64,000 nucleotides of DNA from WRGT01 sp942493035 (GTDB taxonomy: Bacteria > Spirochaetota > UBA4802 > UBA5550). How positions within the stretch are numbered: the first letter of the stretch is position 1; every line of letters begins with the position of its first letter. Positions 1 through 11,000 of the stretch are shown in pieces. The notes beneath the pieces are model-generated. The model saw only the letters and a list, made by a program, of their open reading frames with translations, searched no databases and was not told where the DNA came from. The stretch covers positions 4,092,001 to 4,156,000 of the forward strand of contig OW818666.1 of NCBI GenBank assembly GCA_942493035.1, written 5' to 3'. The translations under genes and the position numbers were made by a program.

Positions 1-1
1 T

Positions 2-319
2 TGTGTACCATGCAGGAAAGAGATTCCGGAACTGGTAAATCTTCATAATAAATTTAAAGAAAGATTCAATATCGTTTATGTCAATATCGACAAAGAGGGT
101 AAACCTGAAGCTGAGAGAGTGCTTGGTGAACTGGGTGTAAAAGACTATACATGTCTTCTTGATATGTATCAGCAGACTGTAAAAAAATATTCACAGGCGC
201 TGGCTATACCTGCATTTTTTCTTGTTGATAAAAATGGAAAAATCAGATATGAGTCGATCGGATATAAATCTGAAAGTATTAACTCCTTTGAAAAATATAT
301 AAATAAAACAAATAAGTAG
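2..319 (+). CDS. Thioredoxin-fold (TlpA/AhpC-TSA-like) protein, C-terminal part
   Basis: The reading frame is open from the window edge and its upstream part is missing. It begins at a C-V-P-C motif followed by R-K-E-I-P-E-L, the active-site region of TlpA/ResA-type thiol-disulfide proteins. An 'IPAFFLVDKNGKI' stretch follows, matching the cis-Pro region and beta hairpin of the fold. The residue before the first Cys is not Trp, because its codon ends in T. The family reduces or resolves disulfides in the periplasm. The missing N-terminus would show whether there is a signal peptide. The redox role is inferred from the motif alone. Confidence 0.8.
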   Translation, partial: CVPCRKEIPELVNLHNKFKERFNIVYVNIDKEGKPEAERVLGELGVKDYTCLLDMYQQTVKKYSQALAIPAFFLVDKNGKIRYESIGYKSESINSFEKYINKTNK

Positions 320-380
320 AGGTGCTGAATTTAAGTTTTAAGCAGTTATTAATGATTAGTGCAGTTCATTTTTTCTAAAT

Positions 381-743
381 TTACAGATTACCTTTAAAAT
401 AATTTGCAACACCAGACAGGCATAATCTCCGCAGCTTAATGTCTCTTCCAGAAACATCATCAAGATTAAATGATACTGTTAAATCCAATCCGGTTTTTTT
501 TTCGATCTCAATAAATTTTGACGGGTAGTGAATTTTCAATGCAAGAAGTAGTGCTTTGAAAGAATCAGAATAGCGATTGTATTCTCTATTATTTTTATTT
601 TCGATTAAAAAGTGAGAAGAGAGAATAATATTTTTAAACACTTCTTCATATGGGGAAACTACATTTCCCGATTGCTCAATGTTCATTGGTAATCCGAAAT
701 GAAACAGTACGTTCCAGTCCGGTTCTTTACTCTTAGCGGTCAT
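381..743 (-). CDS. Hypothetical protein, partner of the upstream nucleotidyltransferase-like gene
   Basis: 120 residues with no recognised domain, no signal peptide and no membrane segment. It lies 3 nt downstream of the 747-1157 gene on the same strand, so the two are almost certainly co-transcribed and probably translationally coupled; I see no good Shine-Dalgarno of its own. The pairing of a small nucleotidyltransferase-fold protein with a small acidic/helical protein resembles toxin-antitoxin or HEPN/MNT pairs. I do not see an RxxxxH HEPN motif, so that is only an analogy. Confidence 0.6.
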   Translation of the reverse strand: MTAKSKEPDWNVLFHFGLPMNIEQSGNVVSPYEEVFKNIILSSHFLIENKNNREYNRYSDSFKALLLALKIHYPSKFIEIEKKTGLDLTVSFNLDDVSGRDIKLRRLCLSGVANYFKGNL

Positions 744-746
744 ATA

Positions 747-1157
747 TTATCGAACCGTAATCTTTTTTTCAAACATCTCTATATCCATCAAGTCTGTTTC
801 AGTCCCGCGCTGTTCTTTCAATAATCTGAAGAGCTTTTTTGACGGGCGATAGAGTCTGACATTTTCATTCTCGAAAAGAATAACCAGCTCTTTTCTCCAG
901 TTTTTCTGTTTCTTTACAAAGTATTCTGCAGAAAAATTAATTGTTTCAGGGGGGAAATTATTACTCTCTGCTACTTTCATTATATTTAGTTGATCGGTAT
1001 TGGTAATCTCATCCAGAGGGACCAGGTTCAGATCTAGGGTTACACGATCGCTAATATTAAGGACATGGAGCAGAGCTCCGCCGACCAGCAGCCAGTCACC
1101 GCGCAGTTTTTCTGTTAACTCGTTATATAATAGAATGATATCTTTATGCTGCATCAT
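747..1157 (-). CDS. Putative nucleotidyltransferase-fold protein (DUF6036/AbiEii-like), degenerate
   Basis: 136 residues. Residues about 20-50 read W-L-L-V-G-G-A-L-L-H, then a T-L-D-L-N-L-V segment. This resembles the G-G ... D-x-D signature of small nucleotidyltransferases of the AbiEii/DUF6036 type, which start with a glycine pair after a beta strand and then carry the metal-binding Asp pair. Here the second Asp is Asn, so catalysis is doubtful. It is followed at 3 nt by an unknown 120-residue protein. The start is the first of two adjacent ATGs. Family assignment is by motif resemblance only. Confidence 0.5.
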   Translation of the reverse strand: MMQHKDIILLYNELTEKLRGDWLLVGGALLHVLNISDRVTLDLNLVPLDEITNTDQLNIMKVAESNNFPPETINFSAEYFVKKQKNWRKELVILFENENVRLYRPSKKLFRLLKEQRGTETDLMDIEMFEKKITVR

Positions 1158-1258
1158 TAAATACTCAGCTATAATTTAAAAAATGTCAAATCAAAAAACT
1201 GCAGACCTTATATGCTAACAACTTAGCGGGAATCTCCTGTTTGTTGTTAAAATCTTTT

Positions 1259-1372
1259 TTATTTCTTCATATGTTTGAGCAGTTGCTTATAAACAGGCAT
1301 ATTTTCTCTCCAAACTTCCTTTGGCACGAAGTAGAGAAAATCTTTTGATTTCTTTCCATATTTAAACTCCAT
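1259..1372 (-). CDS. Possible 37-residue ORF or gene remnant
   Basis: An open frame with ATG at 1372 and TAA at 1259 codes for a basic peptide beginning MEFKYGKKSKDFLYF and ending KQLLKHMKK. Its composition is protein-like, but the upstream sequence is A/T-rich with no Shine-Dalgarno. It may be the remains of a longer gene. The rest of the 1158-1504 gap is AT-rich and shows nothing else I can support. Confidence 0.25.
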   Translation of the reverse strand: MEFKYGKKSKDFLYFVPKEVWRENMPVYKQLLKHMKK

Positions 1373-1504
1373 TTTTTAAAACTTTTACTTGAATTTTAAT
1401 CCATTACATTTTAATTTCTGTATATGTGAATTTACATGGCGATCTCTCTCTCTCTGGCATTTATCTTATATTCATATAATTAAAAAACTGACAGGTAGCT
1501 TGAA

Positions 1505-4480
1505 ATGTTAAAGTTAAAATGGCTTAAAAATCTTTTTGGACGAAAAAATTCAAAGAGTAAAATCGATGAAAAAAAAATGAAAGAAGTTCTCCCCGATGAT
1601 GAAGATTATAAATCTTCTCCAGGTTCTGATATCGGGAAAAAAGGGAACCTCTCCAGAAAGGAAATGAAAAAAGAGAAGAAAAGGGAGATAAAGGCAAAGA
1701 AGAAAGCGAGACCCTTGAGTCTTCGTATTCTTATTCAGTTTGCTAAAACTCTTTTTATCCGGATTCCCCTTTTTGTTATTGTTCTGATTGCTGCTGTTCT
1801 TTTCTTCCTGCAGTTATACCTGACACCTCCGGTTGTAGAGGGTCTTGCTAAGGGGAATTTTGCCAAACTATCCTACGGGACACTTGATCTTAAGGTTGAG
1901 AGTTTTAATCCTTACAAAGGATTTGTAATTCATGACATTGAGATCCGCAGCGGTGAAGACTTCGGCCGGGCAAAACTTTTTGAAATGAAAAAACTGGTTC
2001 TGAATTACGGACTGTTCCCTATCTTTACAGGGAGTATACGTTTTCCCGAAATAGGAATCTATAAACCGAGAGTTTATCTCACACAGAAAAAAGGGATATG
2101 GAATGCAGCTGCTCTTATGAAACCATCAGAGAAGAAGCCTGAGAAAGAACCTGAACCTGAAGAGGGGGAGGAAGAGGAGACTGATAAACCTGCATCAACT
2201 GAAATAAAACTTCCGATAGCAGTTGATTTTCTTTTTAACTTTATACTTGATGATCTCTGTGTATACGTAAATGGTGAAGATCTCACATCTGAGCTCACCG
2301 GACTTTCATTTAATGCAAGCATAGATGTACCCCCTGTAAAAGTTATCCCCAAATCTGTTGAGGCTGTGCGTATTCTTAAAACAATGAAATTTGAACTCAA
2401 TCCTCATAAAGGGATGAATGTTAAATTTTATTCAAAGAGTGCAGCAACTGTGCCCGAGCTTGTTCTGGACTGGAAACTTGTTTTTAATAACGGCGGGACT
2501 CCGGAATTCAACAGCTCAATGAATGTCGGAGCAAAGAGAATGCCGCTTCGTCTGCAGAATAAATTCTTTTCTCCATTTAATTTTCTTATCGCTTATGATA
2601 TTTTTTACAATCCGATTAATGATATACTGAAGATTAACAACTTCTCATTCAGCTTTATGAACAGCAACTGGATCAAACTTTCAGGGATGGTGAGCAGCGT
2701 TACAAGGTCCCAGGTGCTCAATATCAATATGGAACAGAGTATAATTCCGTTGAAGGATCTTTATCCATACTTTGTCCTTATGACCGGAGACAGGAGCACA
2801 AGGTTTGGCGGAGAAATTTCACTCTTTCCTCTTACTGTAAGGGGGAATGCTAAAAATCCTGACATAAAAGGCAAGCTTTCACTTAAAAATATCTATTTCA
2901 AAATCCCCGGGACAGAGGCAGCAATTCCGTTTCTCGGTTTTGATTACTCGGCAGCTATGTCGGGGAGTACAATGGATATAGGAGCTGAGCTTAATATACC
3001 TCATCTTGCTTATGTAATTGAAGGGAGCAAGTCCGGAGATAACGGTGTTAAACTCACAGCATCTGCAACTGCTTATAATAATTTTCAGAGGCTGAAGATT
3101 AATGATGTTAGTTTTGATTTCTTTAATCCAGGCGGAGGAAAAGCTCTGTCGCTCGGTCTTAACGGAAATGTTGATCTTGGAAAAGCAACCCAGGGGAATG
3201 TAAATATTAATAAGTTCAGAATAAATACACCTCCGCTTGCTGCAATGGTTCCCGGTAGATTCAGAAAACAGATTGCAGATTTACCTCTCAAAAAACCGGT
3301 GGATCTGAATATCGGTCTTAATTTTTATCTCGGTAAAGATATTATCAACGCGGGAGTTGAGATGCTTGCAATGATTCCCGATTACGGAGTGAACGATCTG
3401 AGACTGAAAGCGGCAGTGGTTCAGGATAACAAAGCAAAAAAAGTTACCCTCAATAATATATATCTCGGAAGCAAAAGTATGAATCTTGCCCTGAATGCAG
3501 GGGGGATGGTTGAGCTGAAAAAGGTTCCTCTCTCCAATTCAAATCTGAAGATTTCGCTTGAGCTGAATAATCCGAAAATGAAGAGCGTATGGGGTCCGTG
3601 GAACACATCCGGTATGCTGAAGCTCTCTGCGTTTATGAAGGGTGACCTTACGACAGGTAAAGCTTACGGCAGCCTTGAGTTTAAAGATTTTAATCTTAAG
3701 AATGACGAACAGATGCTGGCAGTATCAGGATTCAATATGAATTTCCCCTTTGAGTATGAGTTTAAAGAGAGGAAACCTGGTAAGTCCTATATCAGTGTGA
3801 ACCAGAATCTTGTTATTGATAACGATCAGTTCAGCGATAAGCCGAATTTTACAATCGCCTCTATCAAGGCAAAACATCCGGCCCGGGAGAGATCATTTGA
3901 ATATATGAAGGATTTTTCCACTAACATGATTTTTAAAGATAACGTATTCAGAATCTCAAATCTGAAGGCGTCGATTATGGATGGTTCAATTTACGGAAGG
4001 ACTATCCTTTTTAATCTCGCTGATTTTAATCCGGATAATATGGAATTTAACATTCTCCTTGATGTTTCAAATGTAAATATCGGGCGGCTTGATGACGTTA
4101 AAACAAAGAATATTTCTAAAGAGGCTGAGCTTTCGTTGAACGCGAATTTTTCAGGGAAGGGGCTCAATGTGAGCAAAGAGCTTACTCCATCGGGAAATAT
4201 AAATATCTATAAAATCGGCGAAGAGTTTGCCAACAGGCTGATGAAGGGTTTGAGCCAGGAGAAGGGTAAATCAAAACTCGGGAAGCCGGTTCAGTTTGCT
4301 GTAGATAATTCGCTGCTTATACAGAGTTTTGATTTCAGACTTGATAAAGGTCTTGTTTATACAAAAGTAAAATTCACAGGTAAAGCCCTGAGTTATTTTA
4401 TCAAAGTGGAAAATGATGAGGTTCTATTTGACAGAATTCCTATACAGGAATTTCTAAGAAAAGTTTCGGAGGAAAAATAA
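1505..4480 (+). CDS. AsmA-like (YdbH/TamB-type) membrane-anchored periplasmic protein
   Basis: 991 residues. The first ~75 are highly basic and presumably cytoplasmic. One hydrophobic segment (about 83-106) anchors the protein, and the remainder is a long beta-rich periplasmic region. The passage after the membrane segment (YGTLDLKVESFNPYKGF...IHDIEIRSG) is typical of AsmA/DUF748 N-termini. An acidic Glu/Pro-rich linker lies near 208-231. AsmA-like proteins form hydrophobic-grooved bridges that move phospholipid between inner and outer membrane. The next gene encodes a YdbL-like lipoprotein, which points to the YdbH branch. The stop codon abuts the next ATG, so this gene heads a three-gene operon. 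Subfamily assignment is by context; the AsmA-like fold is fairly sure. Confidence 0.8.
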   Translation: MLKLKWLKNLFGRKNSKSKIDEKKMKEVLPDDEDYKSSPGSDIGKKGNLSRKEMKKEKKREIKAKKKARPLSLRILIQFAKTLFIRIPLFVIVLIAAVLFFLQLYLTPPVVEGLAKGNFAKLSYGTLDLKVESFNPYKGFVIHDIEIRSGEDFGRAKLFEMKKLVLNYGLFPIFTGSIRFPEIGIYKPRVYLTQKKGIWNAAALMKPSEKKPEKEPEPEEGEEEETDKPASTEIKLPIAVDFLFNFILDDLCVYVNGEDLTSELTGLSFNASIDVPPVKVIPKSVEAVRILKTMKFELNPHKGMNVKFYSKSAATVPELVLDWKLVFNNGGTPEFNSSMNVGAKRMPLRLQNKFFSPFNFLIAYDIFYNPINDILKINNFSFSFMNSNWIKLSGMVSSVTRSQVLNINMEQSIIPLKDLYPYFVLMTGDRSTRFGGEISLFPLTVRGNAKNPDIKGKLSLKNIYFKIPGTEAAIPFLGFDYSAAMSGSTMDIGAELNIPHLAYVIEGSKSGDNGVKLTASATAYNNFQRLKINDVSFDFFNPGGGKALSLGLNGNVDLGKATQGNVNINKFRINTPPLAAMVPGRFRKQIADLPLKKPVDLNIGLNFYLGKDIINAGVEMLAMIPDYGVNDLRLKAAVVQDNKAKKVTLNNIYLGSKSMNLALNAGGMVELKKVPLSNSNLKISLELNNPKMKSVWGPWNTSGMLKLSAFMKGDLTTGKAYGSLEFKDFNLKNDEQMLAVSGFNMNFPFEYEFKERKPGKSYISVNQNLVIDNDQFSDKPNFTIASIKAKHPARERSFEYMKDFSTNMIFKDNVFRISNLKASIMDGSIYGRTILFNLADFNPDNMEFNILLDVSNVNIGRLDDVKTKNISKEAELSLNANFSGKGLNVSKELTPSGNINIYKIGEEFANRLMKGLSQEKGKSKLGKPVQFAVDNSLLIQSFDFRLDKGLVYTKVKFTGKALSYFIKVENDEVLFDRIPIQEFLRKVSEEK

Positions 4481-5071
4481 ATGCAGAAATACTTTATTAT
4501 CATAGCGGCTGTTGCGGCCGCACTATTTGCAGCAGGATGCAGTTCAACTCCGAGCTGTATTAGCATAGTGTCACCGGAAGTTCATCTAACAAGCGGCAAA
4601 ACAGCTATCGAAAGCCAGATAGTCGGGGACTACAAAGAGCTCGAAAAGGATGCATGGACTCTATCATCTGTTAAAACTACTGTGGGTAAAAAGAACGCAT
4701 CGGGGAGAATGTCGGGAGATCCTGAACTTTTTAAATATATGAAAGTAAGGGATTTTCACTCTGATAAAATAAAAGAGTATAAGAGTGAAGGAGCAATCGG
4801 CGAAGGGAGTAACGGATTCATTAAATATATGGAGACAAAAAAATATGAATCATCCCCCGCAGAGAAAAAAATTCTGCTGACATTGATAGATGAAGAGAAC
4901 AGTGCAAGGCGAGACATCTTTTCCAGATCTGTGTATCTTCTAAAAAATGCGGAACCATCGAAGGCAGAGGTTGAATCTTTCGGTAATTCATTTGCTGAAG
5001 AGCAGAGTGCTCTGGCCGGTAAGGATGAGTGGATTCAGGAGAGCTCCGGAAAGTGGGGAAGGAAGAAATAG
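4481..5071 (+). CDS. DUF1318/YdbL-like lipoprotein with YnbE-like N-terminus
   Basis: 196 residues. A lipoprotein signal ends at A-A-G-C (Cys20). The short segment after it (ISIVSPEVHLTSGKTAIE) resembles the small YnbE lipoprotein. The C-terminal ~65 residues match the YdbL pattern: a 'DEENSARRDIF' helix and a final 'DEWIQESSGKWGRKK', comparable to the GEYVQGINGKWVRKF ending of E. coli YdbL. In E. coli, YdbH (AsmA-like), YnbE (outer-membrane lipoprotein) and YdbL are three neighbouring genes for lipid homeostasis. Here YnbE- and YdbL-like parts appear to be one polypeptide directly behind an AsmA-like gene. GGAGG lies 8 nt before the ATG. The fusion is an inference from motif order. Confidence 0.75.
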   Translation: MQKYFIIIAAVAAALFAAGCSSTPSCISIVSPEVHLTSGKTAIESQIVGDYKELEKDAWTLSSVKTTVGKKNASGRMSGDPELFKYMKVRDFHSDKIKEYKSEGAIGEGSNGFIKYMETKKYESSPAEKKILLTLIDEENSARRDIFSRSVYLLKNAEPSKAEVESFGNSFAEEQSALAGKDEWIQESSGKWGRKK

Positions 5072-5076
5072 GAACT

Positions 5077-8000
5077 ATGATGAAGAGAATTATATATTTA
5101 ATTTTACCTGCTCTGCTGTTTATATTATCCTGTGAGGATAAAACCGGCGGAAATGTAAAATTCAGTTACCCCGGTATTATTGATAAGGAATACAGATTTA
5201 ATGTGGGGAGAGTTATCCCTGTAACTATAGGCCAGTCGATTGAAACTGACGGTGATATTTCAAAGGACGGGCAGTACTTTTTTTATTCATCGAACAGTGC
5301 AGGGGGGAATTATGATATCTACCTCCGTTCGATGACAGATATAACAACAGTAAGGCTGACATCCCATCCTTCCAAAGAGATAACTCCTGTGATCTCTCCC
5401 AACGGGAAAAAACTTGCATTCGTTTCATTCAGGGATGATCCGGACGGAGATATTTTTGTAATGAAAATTAATCCCGGGGAACTGATTAAAAATCAGAGCG
5501 AATCGACTACAAAGATGTTGTCTCCAGACAAGGATGCAGTAAATATCTCCATAGAAAAAGATAAAGTCTCTGAAGTTATAATTAATACAAAAGATGCAAA
5601 TCCCGTATGGAGTCCTGACGGGAAGAGTATTGCATATTCGTCCACAAAAGGGGGAATGGCAAATATATGGATTATGGATTCCAATGGATCGGACAAAAAG
5701 AGGATAACTGAGAAGGGGGGGCAGTATCCTTCATTTTCAGCTGATGGAGCTAAAATAGTATTCGTATCATATAGAGAAAACGACAATGGGGATATCTACA
5801 CCCTTGATGTTAAAAGCGGTAAAGAAAACCGGGTAATTGCCGGAAGCAATATAAAACTCTACCCGACCTTTATGAATGATATAAACCGGATAATCTATTC
5901 ATCGATAGAAAATGATACAAATAAAAACGGATCACTGGATCTTCAGGACAGATCCGTCATAAGATACTTTGATTCGAAAAGTAATCTGACATATCCTCTT
6001 ACTGGTAAGTCGGAATCATCGTTTAAAGCTAAATGGCTCCCTGTACTGACCACCAGGGATTATAACGGTATAATTATTTATACAGACATAACAGGGGAGA
6101 ATATAAATCTTAATATTATTCCTGAAACAGGTATTATCCCTAAAAAGATAAATGCAAAACTTCAGTATGACATGTGTGAAACTTTTCTCTCCGAATATGA
6201 CGACACAGATAAATATCTTCTCTCTCTGGAATCGGTTTATAATATTTACAATAATAATACAGATAATACTTCAAAGGCATATGTAAACAGGGCTCTTGAA
6301 GAGGCGGCGTTTTATTATAAAAGCAGCGGAGATACAGCCGAGGCTAAAAGAATTATTTCAATCATTAAAAAGAGAGCTGAAGGGAAGGATCTCTACGCTT
6401 CCTTTATCCTCGATCTGCTTGAAAAACCGGTTGATGTAAAAAGAGGAACAGATATTGAGTCAATTTCCGGGAGATTCGGATCTGAAAAAAACAGCATTTA
6501 TTTTCTCCCCTTTGCCCTTGAGGACATTGCAGATATTTTTTATGCTAAAAATGATTTGGATTCTTCCCTGAAAATTCTAAATTATATTTCAGAAAAACAT
6601 CCTGACTTTGAAAGGATCATGGATATTAAAACAAAAATATCATTGAGCAGTGATGATCTGCGCAGGACAGGGATTTCAGAATCAGCAATAAAGGTTCTTA
6701 CCGGCGGAAACGCGAATCAGAAGATAACGATAGTGAATAATCTTGTTAAGCCCTTCAGCAGACCGGGTATTTCATCATCAGAAGCTGACAGCTATCTCGG
6801 CAGAATTTCAGGATTAAAGTCAAAGTTTAAAGATGATAAAAAGATAATGGCTGTTCTAAGTTATATATCAGGTTTATTATATGACATTAAAGGTTCAGCT
6901 GATGAGAGCCGGGAGGAGATGCTTCAGTCCATTACTCTTTCGCACCAGAACGATCTGACCTACTATCTTTCAAATATTAAACTTGGCGAAATAGAACGGA
7001 GACAGAGCCGTTTTGTTGAGGCGGAAAAATATTTCAACGCAGGTGTAATTAAATATTCAAGACGTTTTAAAACCGAAAATTTTAAAGAGAGACTCCTCTG
7101 GCTGGTTAACTATTATGTTCAGTCAGGCGGGAAGAGCGAACTTAAAGGTGCATATAAAGATTCAACTGAGACTTACGAGAAGCTGATAAATATTGTAACT
7201 CTGATGCATAATAAAAGATTATATCCGGAAGTCTATAGTGAATTTGCGCCGAAGGCTCATATACTCTATATAGATTCATATACTGCATTAAAGGGTGAAG
7301 CTTCGATATCTGATCTTGAAAAGAGTTATACGGATAAGCTACCTGTATTCAGGATGGACTTCAACAGAGCAGCAATATACGGGCTTGGATATATTTACAC
7401 AAAGAAAGCCCTTCATCTGATCTCCCCTGAGTCTGATAATGAAAGTAAAACATCTTCAGATGAAGTATACAAGGCATTTAAAGATGCTGATGATCAGGTA
7501 GATTGGGCTCTTTTTATAGATGACGGTTTTATTGAACCATACATTCTTAAGAGCTGGATTTATCAGTATATCGATCTTGACAGAAAAAATTCCCCTGAAG
7601 ATACAGAAAAATACGCGGGTAAATATTTCCCGAAGCATTTATGGGAAGAGAATATAGTAATACTTGAAAAAGCACTGAATGCAAATGACGAAAAGGTTAA
7701 TCCTGAAAATGAGGGTAATATCCACCTGAATATGGCTAATAACTATTTTCTGCTTCTGAATTACCCCAGAGCATTAAATTCATACAAGCTGGCGGAGAAG
7801 TATAAAAAAACATTCGGGTCAGATGTTGAAAAAGCTCTATTTCATTTTCATCTCGGTTATTCACTCTGGCAGAATGAGGAGTTAAAAGCTGCTAAGGTTG
7901 AAATAAAAAAAGCATATGACATTTACAATTCATTGTCAATTACCGGGGGTACAGAAAAATTTAAATATCAGTATCTGACAATATACAGATACTTTGCGCT

Positions 8001-11000
8001 GTTCAGCAGATACGAAAATAAATATTCCGATGCTGTAGAGTGGTATAGAAAGATTCTCAAATTTGCCGATGAGAATAAACTCACCATCGACAGGGCGCGT
8101 TATTTCCAGGAGATCGCCTACTGTTTTATAAAGACCGGGAACATGGAGAGTGCCAGGGTTAATCTTAACCGTTCAGCGGTTCTTCTTGAAGAGTATCCTG
8201 ATGATGAAAGAAAGTATTATCTGAAAATAAAACTGTTCGGAATTCTTCCTGTTCTTTCTATCAATCTCGGACCTGACGCTGTTGTTATCGGGGAGAATAG
8301 AATTTACTATCCGCTTGATACTCAGAGCAAAAAGCTGCTTAATCTCTCTCTGCTTGAGGAGATAGCTGTTGCCGAGAATAACTATACGGAAGCCATGAAA
8401 GTTCTTAAGGATAAAATCAAGGTTCTTGAAGAGTCCGCGACATCTGTTGCAGTTGATACAAGAATACGTTCGCTTAATAATCTGGGATACTATTCGTATG
8501 TATCAGGTAAGCTGAAAGATGCTGAGACTTATTTTAATCAGGCCGGAGAACTTGCAGCAGAAAAAATGAATTTGAAGGGCACTTTTTCATCGATGATGAA
8601 TCTGGTAAATCTTTACGCATTGATGATTGAGGATGAAAAAAATGGCGGCAAAGAGTGGGAAGATAAGATTACATCACTCATTGGTAAAATAGACAGCTAC
8701 AAGAAGAATTACTATGACCAGAGATTGATTCAGGAGACTGAAGCTCTTACCCAGGCTGCTGAAGCTAAAAAAGATAAAGTAACTGATGAGCAGATCTTTG
8801 CGCTGAGGACTCAGATTGAGCAGGATGCTGTATCGATCTATTATTCACTGGATATATCTTCTGCTGTTTTAAAGTATTATCTTGCGGAGATTCTTTATGC
8901 TTCAGATCCGGCACTTGCGGATAAAGATACATCAAAGGGAACAGGCCTGTACTCAATCAACAACAGGAGTTTCAATCTGTATAAAGAGGCATTAAAGAAT
9001 TTTGAAACATCAATTCCGGAAGCGGATAAATACGGCAGAAAAGAATTAAAAGCAAAACTTACAATGAATGCCGTATCATGCTATGAAAGGATAGGCGAAT
9101 TTGAAAAAGCATATGTTTCACTGATAGACGCGAAAAATTTTGCAGAGCAGAATTCTCTTAACTGGATTAAGATAAATGCTTATCATAAAACCGGTAATTT
9201 CCTTTATTCCTACGGGAAAGAGGTTGAGAACTCGGACTCAACATCAATGGCTGATAAAAGTTTCAGTACAGCAATTTCAGCTATAGAGGAGTACCCGGCT
9301 CTTTACAGCTCATACTCCAGCCGCGTAAAAATAATATACAGAGACTATATAAATTTCCTCATTGATAAAGGTTACGAAAAGAGGGCTTTTGAACTTGCTG
9401 AAAGATATGCACAGACAGCAAGGATTATTTCAATAAATAATCTTTCTCCGGAATTCAGCAATGAGTATGACCGGCGAAAATATTATGATTACTCATCCGG
9501 ACTGCGTAAACTGGATTCTCTCAGAAGTGAGTTATCAGCTCTTCTGCTTTCGGGAGCAGCTCCTGCTGATTCTTCATTGACTTCTGTGAAGAAGAATATA
9601 TCACAGCAGGAGGAGAGTTTAAAATCTCTCCAGAAAGAGATTAGAAATGAATTCAGTTCTTTAAAGCCGTATGTGGAATTATCGGGATATAAAGATCCCG
9701 CTTCATCCGTTGATCTGTACGGATTTCATGAAACAGGAAAGGGTCTTTTTTACTGGAAAGTTTCAAAGGGTAAAATGTCATCAGGCTACATAAAGGATAA
9801 TATCGATTCAGTAATTACTAGAGGCACAGGATCACCTGTATTTATACTACTCAGCGATACTGTTATAGATATGACAAACAGGGGAGTTTTAAAATCGTCT
9901 ACGGATTTTATATTCATCAATACAATCGACAGAATATCTGAGTTTCTGGAAGATACAAATAATCTTACTGGAAGCATTCACAGCGAGGAGAAGGGGATCC
10001 GCGGATCAATGGCTGCGGGGATTAATGTCGATGAAAATGGCGGAAAATCCCTCTCTGGTTACTCACTGATAATTGACAAAGCAGGTTCAGGGATTGATAT
10101 GAGTCCCGATTATATTTTTTCATCGGGGATCTCTCCGGTGTGCATTATACAGACGGGAATGAAAACAGATTATAACTATCTGACTGCTCTCATGGAGTCC
10201 GCATTATACTCAGGAACAAAAAGGATAATTGTAACACCGGGCGATGGTGGGGATCTGGTTCTCTCTTTAGCAAAAAAAGTTTATGGTGAAAATGCAGCTT
10301 CTGCCGCAGGGATTTATTTTACACTCGGTTATGCAAATATATTCAATGATAAGAAAATATCCGATGCAAAGGGAATTGCGGAGAATGAGTTTAACCTGTT
10401 CGGCAGATTTATGAAGAGTGCTGATTTTCAGAAAGCAGGTATTCATCTGGCCAGATGGAATTCGCTCCTGAAAGGTGAAAAATCACCTGCTTATATAAAA
10501 AATCTATGGCTTATGGAACTCCTTAGCGGAAGAATTACTGAATCACTGGCGGTTCTTGATTCATATACTCCCATCGATGCAAATGACCGGTCTGCTGTAA
10601 CTCTCCGGAAAGCATATACATATTTCTATTCGGGAGATCTTAAGAATGCAGAGAAGGAGACCGGTAACATATCTGCGTCAGCCGGAGTTTCGGATGATGT
10701 CAGAATTCTGAATTCTCTGATAAAGCTTTTCAGAAACGGAGATGCTGCTTCTGCAGATTTAATATCAGGATTAAAAAAACCTTTTAATACTATTCTTCCT
10801 GCTGAAAGATATATCATTCCTGCCGCTCAGTATCTCTATCTTGAAAAAGATGATAAAGCTAAACAGATGATCTCTTCAATTCCTGCTCAGGCTTATCTTT
10901 CCGGGAGTGAACATCTTATGCGGAATATTATCGGGGGAGTGAAACCTCCTGTGGGGAGATCGATCCGCTTTGACAGGATTGCCGCGCTATGGAATAACAA

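Noticed and set aside
5029..5076. Longer N-terminus for the giant lipoprotein
   Set aside because: The ATG at 5029 lies inside the preceding gene and would bury the lipoprotein signal; 5077 has a ribosome site and a proper signal.
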